From the NCBI RefSeq assembly GCF_002964605.1, contig NZ_PQDH01000002.1, positions 729,090-793,089 of the forward strand: a stretch of 64,000 nt of DNA, given 5' to 3'. Source of the stretch: Vallitalea okinawensis (lineage in GTDB: Bacteria; Bacillota; Clostridia; Lachnospirales; PQDH01). Below the pieces are notes generated by a model that saw nothing but the letters and a program-made list of their open reading frames with translations, was not told the DNA's origin and searched no databases. Both the position numbers and the translations under genes were made by a program. Shown piece after piece: positions 1-10,300 of this stretch; position 1 is the stretch's first letter, and each line of letters begins with the position of its first letter.

Positions 1-1202
1 GGGCAGTAATCCATTAGATCTGGTATGTCTTCTTGCATAAATTCCACATGGTTAATTGCTGCCTTAAACTTAAATTTCGGAGTCACTTTCTTTAGAAAAC
101 TTAATCTATTTTTATACTCTTCAATATCAGCCGGTTCATCGGCGATAATGCGTACACGATCAATAATACCTTTATCTGCAAAATACTGTTCTAAAGCTTG
201 TAAGTAACGTTCATAGTCAACTTTCTTACGTATATATTTAAATGTTTGATCTGATTCATCATAATAGCGAATACGTATACCGTCGTCATAACCTTCTATA
301 ACACAATCAAAGCCAGCTTCAGGTCTGGTCCACACATTGATTAACCCAAAAACTTCATACTCTTGATTAATACCATGCCTATCACATAATTCAACATACC
401 GATCCAAGATGTTGAAATCAAATTTTAGCTCCTCTTCATTTTTATAGCACCTTACCATATTGTACTCATATAAATCTGATGAATCTATGGGATTAACTAA
501 TGAATTCTGCCCTGACCAAGGAATTTCAGATACAATGAGGGAAACTGCCTTTTGCCCCAGGTCAGCTAATGATGCTATATAATTATCTATGATACTAAAA
601 TGTTCTTCTCCCCATAATGGCACTTCGTACTTCCTGGCTATATTGGAGTTATGCTGCCATAGATCAAGGTAGAATCTAAAATCCTCAGGCTTCTTCATTG
701 TGTGATCAAAGACATCTAATGAATAGTTAAGTTGGTTATATAATACTTCATCTTCAAAAAGATAACTTTTATAGATACTAACTTTAGGTTCATAATGCCC
801 AGGCTCAACACCATTATCTGTTTTAATTTCAACCCATACACATTGTATTTTACCAGCTTTAACAAATATGCTTTGTTCATCAAGTAATATATCTGATTTC
901 AACTGATGATCATCATCTTCAACGAGATCCACTAATTGAACCTTTATGCTTTCATCTGGTATGCCTTCTACGGTAACTTTTAAGCGGTAGCAATCTACAG
1001 CTCTCTTTTTATAGAATCTTGGATCATTATTAATGGTCACTAACATATCCTTATCAGATTCCAGTAATACTTGCACTGCAGACCAATCATTTTTCCCACA
1101 TACTTCTTTAATCTCAATACTCTCTTTAAAAAAATCTGTTCTAAGTGTTGTCATACCATAGACGTATTTGAAAGACTCTCTTTCAAGTTTACACTTTAAC
1201 AT
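1..1202 (-). CDS. DUF4091 domain protein (partial, C-terminus off window)
   Basis: An open frame of 400 codons runs off the left edge, so the C-terminus is missing. The start ATG lies 7 bases after AGGAGG. The N-terminal half reads as beta-sandwich-like sequence. The second half contains WGEEHFSIIDNYIASLADLG, WTRPEAG and the stretch RVRIIADEPADIEEY, which fits the 'DEP' signature of DUF4091 proteins, a glycoside-hydrolase-like TIM-barrel family of unproven chemistry. It is divergent from an AraC-type sugar regulator 136 bases away, so a role in glycan breakdown under that regulator is inferred. No signal peptide is visible at the N-terminus (MLKCKLERESFKYVYG), which suggests a cytosolic enzyme. 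The family call rests on remembered motifs, not on a search. Confidence 0.75.
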   Translation of the reverse strand, partial: MLKCKLERESFKYVYGMTTLRTDFFKESIEIKEVCGKNDWSAVQVLLESDKDMLVTINNDPRFYKKRAVDCYRLKVTVEGIPDESIKVQLVDLVEDDDHQLKSDILLDEQSIFVKAGKIQCVWVEIKTDNGVEPGHYEPKVSIYKSYLFEDEVLYNQLNYSLDVFDHTMKKPEDFRFYLDLWQHNSNIARKYEVPLWGEEHFSIIDNYIASLADLGQKAVSLIVSEIPWSGQNSLVNPIDSSDLYEYNMVRCYKNEEELKFDFNILDRYVELCDRHGINQEYEVFGLINVWTRPEAGFDCVIEGYDDGIRIRYYDESDQTFKYIRKKVDYERYLQALEQYFADKGIIDRVRIIADEPADIEEYKNRLSFLKKVTPKFKFKAAINHVEFMQEDIPDLMDYC

Positions 1203-1233
1203 AATCCATCCTCCTACATCATCCTATACATAT

Positions 1234-1261
1234 ATAATATTTTGTCATTGATATAATTCAA
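1234..1261 (-). promoter_or_regulatory. Candidate sigma-A promoter of the DUF4091 gene
   Basis: On the minus strand TTGAAT (-35) is followed after 16 bases by TATTAT (-10), about 30 bases before the DUF4091 start. The region is very AT-rich, so chance matches are possible. Confidence 0.4.
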
Positions 1262-1338
1262 TAATAATATTAAAATAGTAATTATTAAATATATATTATT
1301 GCTGAAAATATATAAAATACTGCTAAGGAGTTTTGAGT

Positions 1339-2154
1339 ATGAAATCCAATTATGGTTATAGTGAATTCAACGTGGAGCCATATGGTACTGAAAATTTACA
1401 GGTGCCTTTACAAGTCAATTGTTGTGGTTATGACTACTTCCTCTCAAAATCTACAGTAACAACTCGTCAAAAGGGACGTCTTGATTACTATTTTATTTAT
1501 GTGATAAAAGGAAAGATTGAAATAGATATTACTGAACAAAGCTTTTCTTGCTTTGAAGGTGACTATATCCTACTTCCACCCCATACAGCCCATAAAGTTC
1601 ACTATTCAATAGGCTCAGCAGTGTATTGGATTCATTTTACTGGAAAATGCGCAAGTGATTTATTTACTTACAACCACCCGCATAAATTAGGACTTCATCA
1701 TGAGATTCTTGAACATATGAAAACCATAATCTCTGAGTTGCAAACAAGAAAACCCTACTATCAAGATTATTGTAATGGATACTTTTGGCTCCTCTATAGC
1801 TCAGTGAAACGTCATGAGAACACTTTTGATGAAGATACAATCATGGAAGAATTGATTCTTTACATTCATGAGAATTTACACCTTATCAAAGATGTTAATG
1901 AACTTTCAGAACAAGTTGGCTTAAGTCCATCAAGGTTGATACACCGCTTTACAGCTTATAAAGGTATCTCACCCATACGCTATCTTATCCAAGAACGACT
2001 AGAGAAAAGCAAACAACTACTACTCCAAACAGATATGACGATTCAAGAGGTTGCTGACCAAGTTGGATACCAAAATCAACTTTATTTCAGTCAGGCATTT
2101 AAGAAACATACTTCATATAGCCCTACTGCCTTTAGAAAAAGTAATCTTAACTAA
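1339..2154 (+). CDS. AraC family transcriptional regulator (cupin + HTH)
   Basis: 271-residue one-component regulator. The N-terminal part has a cupin sugar-sensing fold (YVIKGKIEIDI, FEGDYILLPPHTAHKV). The C-terminal ~100 residues form two AraC helix-turn-helix units (VNELSEQVGLSPSRLIHRF and TIQEVADQVGYQNQLYFSQAF). The ATG at 1339 is chosen over an in-frame TTG at 1333 because AAGGAG at 1325-1330 is 8 bases from the ATG. It is divergent from the DUF4091 gene and probably controls it. It could also affect the membrane/ferredoxin pair downstream, but nothing in the sequence shows that. The ligand is unknown; by family, a sugar is likely. Confidence 0.9.
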   Translation: MKSNYGYSEFNVEPYGTENLQVPLQVNCCGYDYFLSKSTVTTRQKGRLDYYFIYVIKGKIEIDITEQSFSCFEGDYILLPPHTAHKVHYSIGSAVYWIHFTGKCASDLFTYNHPHKLGLHHEILEHMKTIISELQTRKPYYQDYCNGYFWLLYSSVKRHENTFDEDTIMEELILYIHENLHLIKDVNELSEQVGLSPSRLIHRFTAYKGISPIRYLIQERLEKSKQLLLQTDMTIQEVADQVGYQNQLYFSQAFKKHTSYSPTAFRKSNLN

Positions 2155-2288
2155 ATATATCTTGCCTTAATTTGTGTTATCTCGTCTAATCCCTATAGGG
2201 CTCATCATATACTATAATAAGATTTCGTATGCTGATATAGACAGGTATAGTTTTTCACTTGACTGCAACGACAGTTAGGAGTGCTTTT

Positions 2289-2630
2289 ATGAAACGAGTT
2301 TGTACGTCCAACGCACCTATGTTTTTAGGTATTCTTGCTACCATCATAGGTCTGCCTTCTGCGATATTGAGCGGTTCTATCTACATCCTCTATTCTACCG
2401 TTCAAGCTACCAATATTTATATGTACAGCTCCTTGACAGCATGTTTCATCGGTCTTATCTTTGCCTTACTTTCCAAAGCTTATCCCTATACATCAGGAAC
2501 TATTCTCATCCTCTCTGCACTACTATCATGCATAACGCTTTTCATCGGTAATGCTTTGGCTTTTATTGTTACTCTCCTTTACTTGATCGCTGGTTTCTTG
2601 TGCTTTACATTTACCGACTATATACGATGA
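2289..2630 (+). CDS. Small integral membrane protein, function unknown
   Basis: 113 residues with about four hydrophobic helices (LGILATIIGLPSAILSG, YSSLTACFIGLIFALL, ILILSALLSCITLFIG, FIVTLLYLIAGFLCF). I do not recognise a family. The ATG at 2289 has AGGAG 6 bases upstream; an in-frame TTG at 2259 lacks a ribosome site. It ends 10 bases before the polyferredoxin gene, so the two are probably cotranscribed, and it may be a membrane partner of that electron-transfer protein (inference). Confidence 0.7.
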   Translation: MKRVCTSNAPMFLGILATIIGLPSAILSGSIYILYSTVQATNIYMYSSLTACFIGLIFALLSKAYPYTSGTILILSALLSCITLFIGNALAFIVTLLYLIAGFLCFTFTDYIR

Positions 2631-2640
2631 GGAGGTCTTT

Positions 2641-3300
2641 ATGGTATTTATCCAAAGGGTATGGCGAACAATAGCCAGCATGATATTTATTGCCATCTTG
2701 ATTGCTGGCTTTTTTGATATTCGATATGCCTTTCTAGCTGTTTTATGTATGATTCTCCCTTTATTAATTGCTTTAGCTGGGAAGGGACGCTATTGGTGTG
2801 GTAATTTATGCCCACGAGGTAGTTTCTTTGATTTGATTTTTGGAAAGCTTAGTTCCAACAATAGAGTTCCTGGAATAATAAAATCCATACCAGTACGTCT
2901 ACTAGTGATGACCACCATGTTTTCTATTTTTGGATTGGGTATCTTTAACAGCGGTGGAGATCTCTTATACATCGCTCATGTTATATATAAGATTGTGGTT
3001 GTTACCACTATAGTTGGCATGTTCTTAGCTTTAATATTTAACAAAAGAGCCTGGTGTTCAATATGTCCAATGGGAAGTCTATCGGCTTTTATTACATACA
3101 TCATTGGTTCCAATAATCCTGTACAGGTTAAACCCTGTCTCAGTCGCTGTAACAGGTGCCAGGAGCAATGCCCTATGCATATTCCAATTAAAGATTACAA
3201 GAAGGGCTACATTACTCATGGTGACTGTATCCGCTGCCATCAATGCGTTCATGCATGCCCAAAACAGAACATTAAGAAGCCACCCAGATATAAAGCATAG
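2641..3300 (+). CDS. Membrane polyferredoxin (NapH-like 4Fe-4S protein)
   Basis: 219 residues. Membrane helices alternate with two CxxxCP motifs (CGNLCPRGSFFD near residue 58, CSICPMGSLSAF near 140) typical of the NapH/polyferredoxin membrane family. A C-terminal pair of 4Fe-4S motifs follows (CLSRCNRCQEQCPM and CIRCHQCVHACPK). Such proteins pass electrons through the membrane to partner reductases. The start has GAGGAGG at good spacing. No partner oxidoreductase is adjacent apart from the small membrane protein upstream, so substrate and role are open. The end of the gene is overlapped by a terminator hairpin. Confidence 0.85.
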   Translation: MVFIQRVWRTIASMIFIAILIAGFFDIRYAFLAVLCMILPLLIALAGKGRYWCGNLCPRGSFFDLIFGKLSSNNRVPGIIKSIPVRLLVMTTMFSIFGLGIFNSGGDLLYIAHVIYKIVVVTTIVGMFLALIFNKRAWCSICPMGSLSAFITYIIGSNNPVQVKPCLSRCNRCQEQCPMHIPIKDYKKGYITHGDCIRCHQCVHACPKQNIKKPPRYKA

Positions 3301-3310
3301 GGTGGCTTCT
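3275..3310. terminator. Bidirectional terminator between convergent genes
   Basis: Perfect 11-bp inverted repeat (agaagccaccc at 3275-3285, gggtggcttct at 3300-3310). It starts inside the last codons of the polyferredoxin gene and reaches the stop codon of the J-domain gene, so one hairpin could end both transcripts. The flanking T tracts are modest. Confidence 0.7.
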
Positions 3311-3749
3311 ATTTCTTATTCTTCAATTTTTTATAAGCCTCATAGACTTCCATAAACTTCTTAGCGTTTCCCCCTTGATCAGGATGATGTATTTTAGCCA
3401 AGGCGCGAAATTTCTCTTTAACCTCTTCCCATGTTGCAGTAGGAGGTAATCCTAATTTGTTGAGTATTCTAGGTTCAAATACTTCGTCTAGTATAATACC
3501 ACTTTCTCTGTAATAGGTATAGTATACATAAGCAAAGTACTCATCAACGATAGCCTTCATTTCTTCATGAGAACATTCATAAAGAAAAGCAATATTATAG
3601 CGAACTTCTTTATCATATACATTTTTAGTACTAAAGAAATCATTCCAAACAAGCACTTTATTTGCCTGAATATTTTGACTACTAAAGCGAATTTTTATCT
3701 CTAATTTCTTAAGATCTCTTAGCTTCTTCTTCATTTGATCAACTTTCAT
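3309..3749 (-). CDS. J-domain (DnaJ-like) co-chaperone
   Basis: 146 residues. The last ~50 are a J domain with the HPD motif at residues 122-124 (LAKIHHPDQGGNAKKF), which stimulates Hsp70 ATPase activity. The ~95 residues before it are charged and unrecognised, and there is no zinc-finger or DnaJ C-terminal domain, so this is a small specialised J protein and not DnaJ itself. GGGAGG lies 5 bases before the ATG. It is convergent with the polyferredoxin gene and no Hsp70 gene is nearby. Confidence 0.8.
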   Translation of the reverse strand: MKVDQMKKKLRDLKKLEIKIRFSSQNIQANKVLVWNDFFSTKNVYDKEVRYNIAFLYECSHEEMKAIVDEYFAYVYYTYYRESGIILDEVFEPRILNKLGLPPTATWEEVKEKFRALAKIHHPDQGGNAKKFMEVYEAYKKLKNKK

Positions 3750-3775
3750 CTTAACCTCCCTTTAAGGTAATTGAA

Positions 3776-3802
3776 GAGCACATGAAACTCAATCATGTGC
3801 TC
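3776..3802 (-). terminator. Hairpin after the aldo/keto reductase gene
   Basis: A 10-bp perfect inverted repeat (gagcacatga / tcatgtgctc) lies just past the reductase stop. The T tract is weak (ttcaatt), so efficiency is uncertain. Confidence 0.45.
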
Positions 3803-3811
3803 ATTGCATGC

Positions 3812-4909
3812 TTATTCGACATTAGCAATGTATTGTAATCGCTCAATTATTGGAATGTGTTGCGTGCATTTCTTTTCACACAAACCACACGCTATACATT
3901 CTGATGCCATCGCTTGTTCAATGCCCCAGTGATATTTTAGTCGACCTAAAATTCTTTTATCCTCATTACTTATAATTTTCATATTATAGGCATCCATCAT
4001 TTTTGGTATGGCGATATCCTTAGGGCAGCCAGTACAATACCCACACCCTGTGCATAAAGAATCTAATCCAGCATGAAGCTTGCTCTTCATCTCTTCGAGA
4101 CGTTCATCACCAATGAGCTTAAAGCTTTCGCCAGCTTTCACATTCTCTTCAACTTCCTTGATCGACCCCATGCCTGCAAGTGCACAAGTGATTTCCTTAT
4201 GGCCTATATTGAATTTTAACGCCGCTTGAGCTATGCTATCTGACTCATCTTCTTTAATAAATTGATAAAAATTAGAATGCTGTGGTATAATACCTCCACC
4301 TAAAGGATTCATTGTCACAACGCCTACTCCCTCTTCATAAGCAGCTTTAATCCCTTCTTGTCGAAACGCAAAGTTAGTAGCGTTATAACCTAAGGTTACT
4401 CCCTCGAAATAGCCATCTCTTATTATTGTAGCAATTTCGTCTCCTGAACAGTGAGTTGAAAAAACAAGATGATCAATTAATCCTTCTTCTTTGGCCTTTA
4501 GTGCTCCTTCATAAGGTCCGCCTTTGGCCATGACATTTTTATACTGCTCAAGATTAAGTATACACCACATGTTGAAGAAATCTATCTTTTCTAATCCCAT
4601 TCTCTTTAAAGATTTTTCAATACGCGCTCTTACTTCATCTGCTGTTTTCTCACTGGAAATAGAGCTTTTAGTGGACACATAGAAAGGGTTTGGCATATCC
4701 CTAAAGGCTTCTCCCATTATTTCCTCACTTTTATCATCACAATAAAACGGCGCGGTATCAAAGTAGTTAATACCTAATGCACTTGCTCTTCTAACTACTA
4801 AAGCTGCCTTCTCATAACTCTTTTCATAATCTTCTTTATGAAAACGCATACCTCCAAATCCAATAACAGATATTTTTTTACCTGTTTTTCCGTACGCTTT
4901 GTATTGCAT
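3812..4909 (-). CDS. Aldo/keto reductase with C-terminal Fe-S clusters
   Basis: 365 residues. The N-terminal TIM barrel has AKR features: IGFGGMR, YFDTAPFYCDDKSEE with Asp51 and Tyr56, and Lys81 in VSTK. The barrel position that normally holds the fourth catalytic residue, His, reads FFNMWCIL, so the tetrad looks incomplete. The C-terminal ~90 residues carry CTGCGYCTGCPKD and CIACGLCEKKCTQH ferredoxin-like motifs. This fused class is common in anaerobes and is annotated as putative oxidoreductase; the substrate is unknown. GAGGGTG precedes the ATG by 5 bases. Neighbouring genes give no pathway context. Confidence 0.9.
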   Translation of the reverse strand: MQYKAYGKTGKKISVIGFGGMRFHKEDYEKSYEKAALVVRRASALGINYFDTAPFYCDDKSEEIMGEAFRDMPNPFYVSTKSSISSEKTADEVRARIEKSLKRMGLEKIDFFNMWCILNLEQYKNVMAKGGPYEGALKAKEEGLIDHLVFSTHCSGDEIATIIRDGYFEGVTLGYNATNFAFRQEGIKAAYEEGVGVVTMNPLGGGIIPQHSNFYQFIKEDESDSIAQAALKFNIGHKEITCALAGMGSIKEVEENVKAGESFKLIGDERLEEMKSKLHAGLDSLCTGCGYCTGCPKDIAIPKMMDAYNMKIISNEDKRILGRLKYHWGIEQAMASECIACGLCEKKCTQHIPIIERLQYIANVE

Positions 4910-4953
4910 TTTTTCACCCTCTCAAAATATCTATTTAAAAAATTTCCTAACAA

Positions 4954-6666
4954 TTAATCATGTCGGATTTTAAGTTGTCTGAATCTATTAATAGTAGCTA
5001 TTATTTCAAGTTTTCTTGGTAATGCCAAATTTCCTGGGTGTCCTCTAAAAGTAGATAAGCACTCCAATCCATCTTTCTCAATCAAGATTAAAAGTTCATC
5101 GATTGCTTCTTCTAATGAAAGGTTCTGACAATTATTTTTCTGACTAAAATTGGTCAGTATTTGGGCCAAAGCTCTTGTTTGACTTGAATCAATCAATTGC
5201 TCTACGTGTTTGAGGTCAATATCACATTTATTGTAGCTAATGGTTGATAAGCCACGGGCTATAACTTTCAATTTATTCCTCTGACTCTTAAAAGTTATTG
5301 GCATGATCTTCCTTTTCCTATAACTTTTTTCATAAGCCATGACTTTTTTGGGGCTGCTATTCCCTATCGTCTTAGCGATATCATAAGCCTCTTTTGTCTT
5401 ATCTATAGGTCTATATTCATCCATCATTATGACTTGATCTGCTACATCAAAATAATCCCCTGAACCTCCAATAACAAGAACTGTAGATACACTATCCTTT
5501 TCATAAAGTTGTTTAACACGATCAATAAAGGGTGTAATAGGCTCTTTATCTTCATGTACAAGCTGCTTCATTCTAGCATCTCGTATCATAAAGTTGGTAG
5601 CACTTGTATCTTCATCAATAAGTAGTAACTTTGAAGATGCTTCCAAGGCTTCGACTATATTAGCAGCTTGGGATGTACTTCCACTGGCATTATCTGTTGA
5701 GAACCTTTTTGTATCCATTCCATTAGGTAAATTATTAATGAATAGGCTTATATCCACCTCTTCAACTCTTCTACCATCTTCCGCTCTAATTTTCATAGCG
5801 TCTTCACGAGTTATACAATACTCTCTGCCATCACCATGTATATGGTTGTATACACTCATTTCGATCGCATTTAGAAGTGTGGATTTACCATGATAACCAC
5901 CGCCAACAATTAATGTAATACCTTCTCTAATCAACATACCTTTTATTGTACCTTTATGAGGTAACTCTAAGCTTACTTCCATAGTTTCAGGACTTTTAAA
6001 AGGAATAACCCCTTTGCTCATAGGTTTATCAGATATACCGCTGATTCTTGGTAATATAGCTCCATTAGCTATAAATGCAACAGCTTTATTTTCTTGGAGG
6101 TATTGACGAATGTAATATTGATCTTCGGCTAGCTTCACAGAACTTGCAAGTTCTTTATGATTTAGAAACTGCTTATAAATACTTTTTCCTACTATCCTAG
6201 GTAAATAGTCAAAGAAAATTTTGATAGCTTCTCTACTTAGAACTCGACGACCTGCCGCAGGTAAACCTACTTCAATTCGAATTTCTACTCGAGCTTTATC
6301 GATAGAAACTGCTGTTTTTTCAAGCACTTTTTGTCCAAAAAAGTCCATCTCTAAAAGCCCACTCTTACCGGAACCTTTAACTCTTTTATACGTGGCATCA
6401 ATATTCTTCCTAATAACTCTTGCTAGATAATCAGTAACTGCTACGCGTTTATGCCTTAGATCAAATAAATCATTATGGATGCCAGTTTTTTGTTTATCTA
6501 GAACGACTCTAATTCTTGAGGGTGTTGCAAATGGGTCGCCTTGTACATAGTCAATAGCTAACTCAAACTCCTGAAAATCATAAATTCCTTGAATGTCCTT
6601 ATATGCCTTATAACCTCGACCATCTATTTGATTCAATAATCGAAGTAAATTATCTTTGGTTTGCAT
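4954..6666 (-). CDS. Predicted ATPase of the ABC class (COG3044-like)
   Basis: 570 residues. Walker A is GGGYHGKS at residues 255-262, and LLLIDEDTSATNF provides Walker B and neighbouring residues. A large N-terminal region (1-245) includes GLPAAGRRVLSR, and the C-terminal region contains FRGHPGNLALPRK. This matches my memory of the 'ABC-ATPase domain-containing protein' family: soluble, with no membrane helices and no known substrate. AGGGAGATGAGG precedes the ATG. It is followed by the aldo/keto reductase 44 bases on, so the two may be cotranscribed. The family assignment is from motif memory and the function is unknown. Confidence 0.8.
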   Translation of the reverse strand: MQTKDNLLRLLNQIDGRGYKAYKDIQGIYDFQEFELAIDYVQGDPFATPSRIRVVLDKQKTGIHNDLFDLRHKRVAVTDYLARVIRKNIDATYKRVKGSGKSGLLEMDFFGQKVLEKTAVSIDKARVEIRIEVGLPAAGRRVLSREAIKIFFDYLPRIVGKSIYKQFLNHKELASSVKLAEDQYYIRQYLQENKAVAFIANGAILPRISGISDKPMSKGVIPFKSPETMEVSLELPHKGTIKGMLIREGITLIVGGGYHGKSTLLNAIEMSVYNHIHGDGREYCITREDAMKIRAEDGRRVEEVDISLFINNLPNGMDTKRFSTDNASGSTSQAANIVEALEASSKLLLIDEDTSATNFMIRDARMKQLVHEDKEPITPFIDRVKQLYEKDSVSTVLVIGGSGDYFDVADQVIMMDEYRPIDKTKEAYDIAKTIGNSSPKKVMAYEKSYRKRKIMPITFKSQRNKLKVIARGLSTISYNKCDIDLKHVEQLIDSSQTRALAQILTNFSQKNNCQNLSLEEAIDELLILIEKDGLECLSTFRGHPGNLALPRKLEIIATINRFRQLKIRHD

Positions 6667-6804
6667 CTACCTCATCTCCCTAATCTTAACTATACCATTA
6701 TATTTTATTTTAGTAAATATCAGTACAATGGATTGCTTTTTTTGTTTTTTTCTAGTTAACAGTAATTTTGTTGTTACTACGAATGATCAAGGACACCTTT
6801 CCCG

Positions 6805-6862
6805 TCGGCGTAATAGTATTCTCTAATGCTTACTAGAGCAAAACGCAGTACTTTACTATACC
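6805..6862 (-). repeat. Interspersed repeat, copy A (post-terminator element)
   Basis: Shares gcaaaacgcagtactt with the copy at 14614-14666 (23 of 25 bases alike over 6838-6862). On the minus strand it starts directly after the T tract of the terminator of the gene at 6895. The other half of the element is diverged here. Confidence 0.5.
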
Positions 6863-6896
6863 TCCAAAAAAAGAAAAGTACGATTGTACTTTTCTT
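6862..6896 (-). terminator. Intrinsic terminator of the 100-residue orphan gene
   Basis: A 10-bp stem (agaaaagtac / gtacttttct) with loop gatt is followed on the minus strand by seven T residues. The stem reaches the stop codon. Confidence 0.85.
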
Positions 6897-7197
6897 ACTC
6901 ATCTCTCTGGCTATTGGTAAATCTATAATTTTGTTGATAATCTGTATGCCCATTACCTTCATACCTTAATTCAGCTTCTATTTGAAATAAGTCCGAGTCC
7001 TTAAGGTCTCTGACATGCACTTCAATAGGACGCCCATCATCACTTATATGATTTAAATAGTTTTTTATAAAATCATAAGCATTTGACTCGTTTATGTCAC
7101 CTTCATAAATAGATGCATATTCATTTCTAGGAACTGTTAAATAGATACGATAGTTTTCTTCTTCTCGAAATCTTTCTTCTGTCACACTATTGTACAT
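6895..7197 (-). CDS. Hypothetical protein, 100 residues
   Basis: Short acidic soluble protein (for example YRIYLTVPRNEYASIYEGD, HISDDGRPIEVHVRDLKDSD) with no membrane helix and no motif I recognise. AAGGGAG lies upstream of the ATG and a strong terminator touches its stop codon, so it is very probably real. It sits between addA and the ABC-class ATPase, separated from addA by about 106 bases. Confidence 0.7.
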   Translation of the reverse strand: MYNSVTEERFREEENYRIYLTVPRNEYASIYEGDINESNAYDFIKNYLNHISDDGRPIEVHVRDLKDSDLFQIEAELRYEGNGHTDYQQNYRFTNSQRDE

Positions 7198-7303
7198 AAT
7201 AATAGCACTCCCTTAAATAGTTATATGACTAAAAACCTTTTTTAAGTTAATTGATGTCATACTATTATTATCTCCTGAATGTTACTCCACATTCATCAAT
7301 TGA

Positions 7304-10300
7304 TTAGGCTTCTATAGGTAATGAAATTGCTTCACCTAACGATGTGCTATATAAGTAGATCTCTTTAACCTTCTTCCCAATATTTTTTTCAATGGCCATT
7401 TTATACAACTCCATTTGCTTACCATATCGTTGTATTAAAATTTTTGAAATATCATTTTTTACATAATCCGTTTTATAATCTAAGAGAACAATCTCATTAT
7501 CTTCTTCGAAAAAACAATCGATAACCCCTTGAATCATTACCAAATCATCATCTATAATATCAAAAATTTCTTTAGCATCTATGCCCAGAACAAAAGGAAC
7601 TTCTTTTTCTATTCTTACTGACTTGATAAGTCTTTTATAAATATCAGTTTGACTAAACTTGACTATGTTATTAATATAAATAGTTTCTTTTTCTTCTGGT
7701 AATAATCGCTTGCTCTTCACCATATGCTGTAATTGCTTTTCTACCTCTGAAAAAGTACTGATTTGGTGTAAATCCAGATGATACATCACTTTATGAAAAA
7801 TCGTTCCCTTTTCAGCAGCTGTATACCCCGTTTGACCTTCTATAAAATGGGGTCGATAAAAATCTTCCTCTTCATTTTTAATAAGGTCAGCAGATACCAT
7901 TCCTTCATCAACCATTGATTTCTTTTTCAATTCTGAAACAGTAACTTTTAATGGTATTTCACTTAAATAGTATTTGGAATAGCTCCAATCAAGTTGTTCT
8001 GCTTGTAATAGTTGATGTTGTCCAGCTACTTGATCATCACTTTGATCCATCAACTCTTCTAGTTGAATCAAATCCCCTAATTCATAAGTTTGAATAATCC
8101 AAGTAGAAGTATCTTCTATGAAAGATAGATGTGAACCAGCACTCTCTGAAAGTTTAGCTCCATCTTTATGCCGCATAACTAAGGGCATAACCCAATCAAA
8201 ATAATTCTTTGCAGCCATACTTCTGTAGCTTGGAAGAAAACCATCCTCTGATGTATCAAAAGCCCATTCTTTTATTTTTTTATTAAGATTTGAAACCGTT
8301 CCTGTCAAAATTAATTTCTCTTTAGCTCGAGTTAACGCTACATATAGTATACGCATTTCTTCTGATAAATTTTCTTTTTTTATTTTATGGCTTATAGCCG
8401 CTTTTGCTATGGTTTTAGAACTATAACGTTCCTCAAAATTTATAAAATCAGGTCCAAAGCCTAAGTCTTGATGTAAAATGATTTTTTTATTTAAGTCCAT
8501 CTTATTAAAAGTTTTCCCCATTCCTGCAACAATAGCAATCGGAAATTCTAAACCTTTACTCTTATGAATACTCATAATACGGACAATATTTTCATTAGGT
8601 CCGAGGGTTTTAGCTGCTCCAAAATCTCCCTGGTTTGTCTTTATCTTCTCCATTACTTTAATGAAATTAAATAAGCCCCGATAACTACCTTTTTCAAATT
8701 TAATTGCTTTGTCCAGTAGTGCATCCAAATTAGCTTTTCTTTGATTTCCGCCTGGCATAGCAGTTACATAATAATAGTAATCCGTCTCCATATAGAGTTT
8801 CCAAATGAAGTCATGTAAATGGGTATAGGCTGCTTCTTGACGCCATAATCTTAGTTGTTGTATGAAATGATTGAGCTTTCTTCCTAAGGCAGTAGTAAAC
8901 AGTTCTCCCTCTGCATAACACACAAGCGCATCATAAAAAGTACCTTCCTTTAAATTAACACGTATAGCTGTTAATTCATCTACATTTAAGTCCACCATAG
9001 GTGAACGTAACACCGTTAACAAAGGAATATCTTGCATAGGATTATCAATTATTTTAAGCAGTGCAAGGATAGTCTTAACTTCCAATGCATCAAAATATCC
9101 AAAATTGGATTCAGCATAAGCAGGTATTCCTCTTGCTGCCAACTCATCTAGAAATATTTCCGCTCTTGAACTGGTAGCACGCATCAAAATCACAATATCT
9201 TCGTAGCGCGGTTGACGATATTCATCCAACACTTTATCGTAAACAACGATTTTATTCTGTGGGTTAATAACATCTTCTATTTTGTTGGCCACCAATTTCG
9301 CTTCAATTTCAACAGAGGAAAGGTCTTTAATGATGTCAAGAACCTGGTCTTCATAAAGCTCTTCGTTGACTTTTAGATCAACTAATTCGATCTCTATAGG
9401 ACCTCCAGCAATGCCTATTTCTTGCTCCTTAAATGTTGCTCCAGCATGTAAAGAAGCTAAATCATCGTAAATAATCTCCCCAATGTCTTTGTTCATAGCA
9501 TACTTGAATATATAATTTACGCCATCAAGAACTTCTTTACGACTTCTGAAATTCTTAAATAAATCAATGCGTTTATACAAGCTTTCATCATTTAAATCAT
9601 AGGCTTCATACTTTTCAACAAAGAGGTCTGGTCTTGCCATTCTAAAACGATAAATACTTTGCTTCACATCCCCTACCATAAAGATATTAGGTTGCTCCTT
9701 TTCTTTTCTCGATATACTGGTTAATATAATCTCTTGAACTAGATTACTATCTTGGTACTCATCAATAAGAATCTCTCTATATTTATTCTGTAAGTCCATA
9801 GCTTCTTTAGTAGGAACAACTTGTCCCTCTTTTAGATGGACTAAAATATTTAATGCAATGTGTTCTATATCGTTATAATCGATTAAAGCTTTATCTTTCT
9901 TAGCTTCCTTAAACCGTAAGTCAAATGATCTTACTACCTGAGCCAACATCCTCAAAACTGGATAGACTTGTTTTAAATCATCTAACAGTACTTCAGGGCT
10001 TTTAAAGAAAACATTGGACTTCAATTCTTTAATGACGTCGATGACTTGTTTGCTCCGAATGGCTTTACATTGCTCCTTAATATCTTCATCTACTTGTTGT
10101 CGACAGGTTTTCATTCTCCCAAATTTAACTTGACTGATTACTTGCTCTAAATCCAAAAAAGATTTTTTATAAGCCAATATGAGGTTATCTACCTTTTCCA
10201 TATCCTCTAGTAACGTTGCCTCATAAACTTCTGGTCCTTCTGGACTTCGACTTAATTGTAATGCCTTATTAAGTGCATCTTTTACACCCTCTAGTATCAA

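Noticed and set aside
5594-5893. 99-codon plus-strand frame inside the ABC-class ATPase gene
   Set aside because: Antisense to the conserved Walker A region; no ribosome site.
6777-6962. 61-codon minus-strand frame beside the 100-residue gene
   Set aside because: It crosses a strong terminator and repeat copy A and overlaps the better supported gene at 6895.
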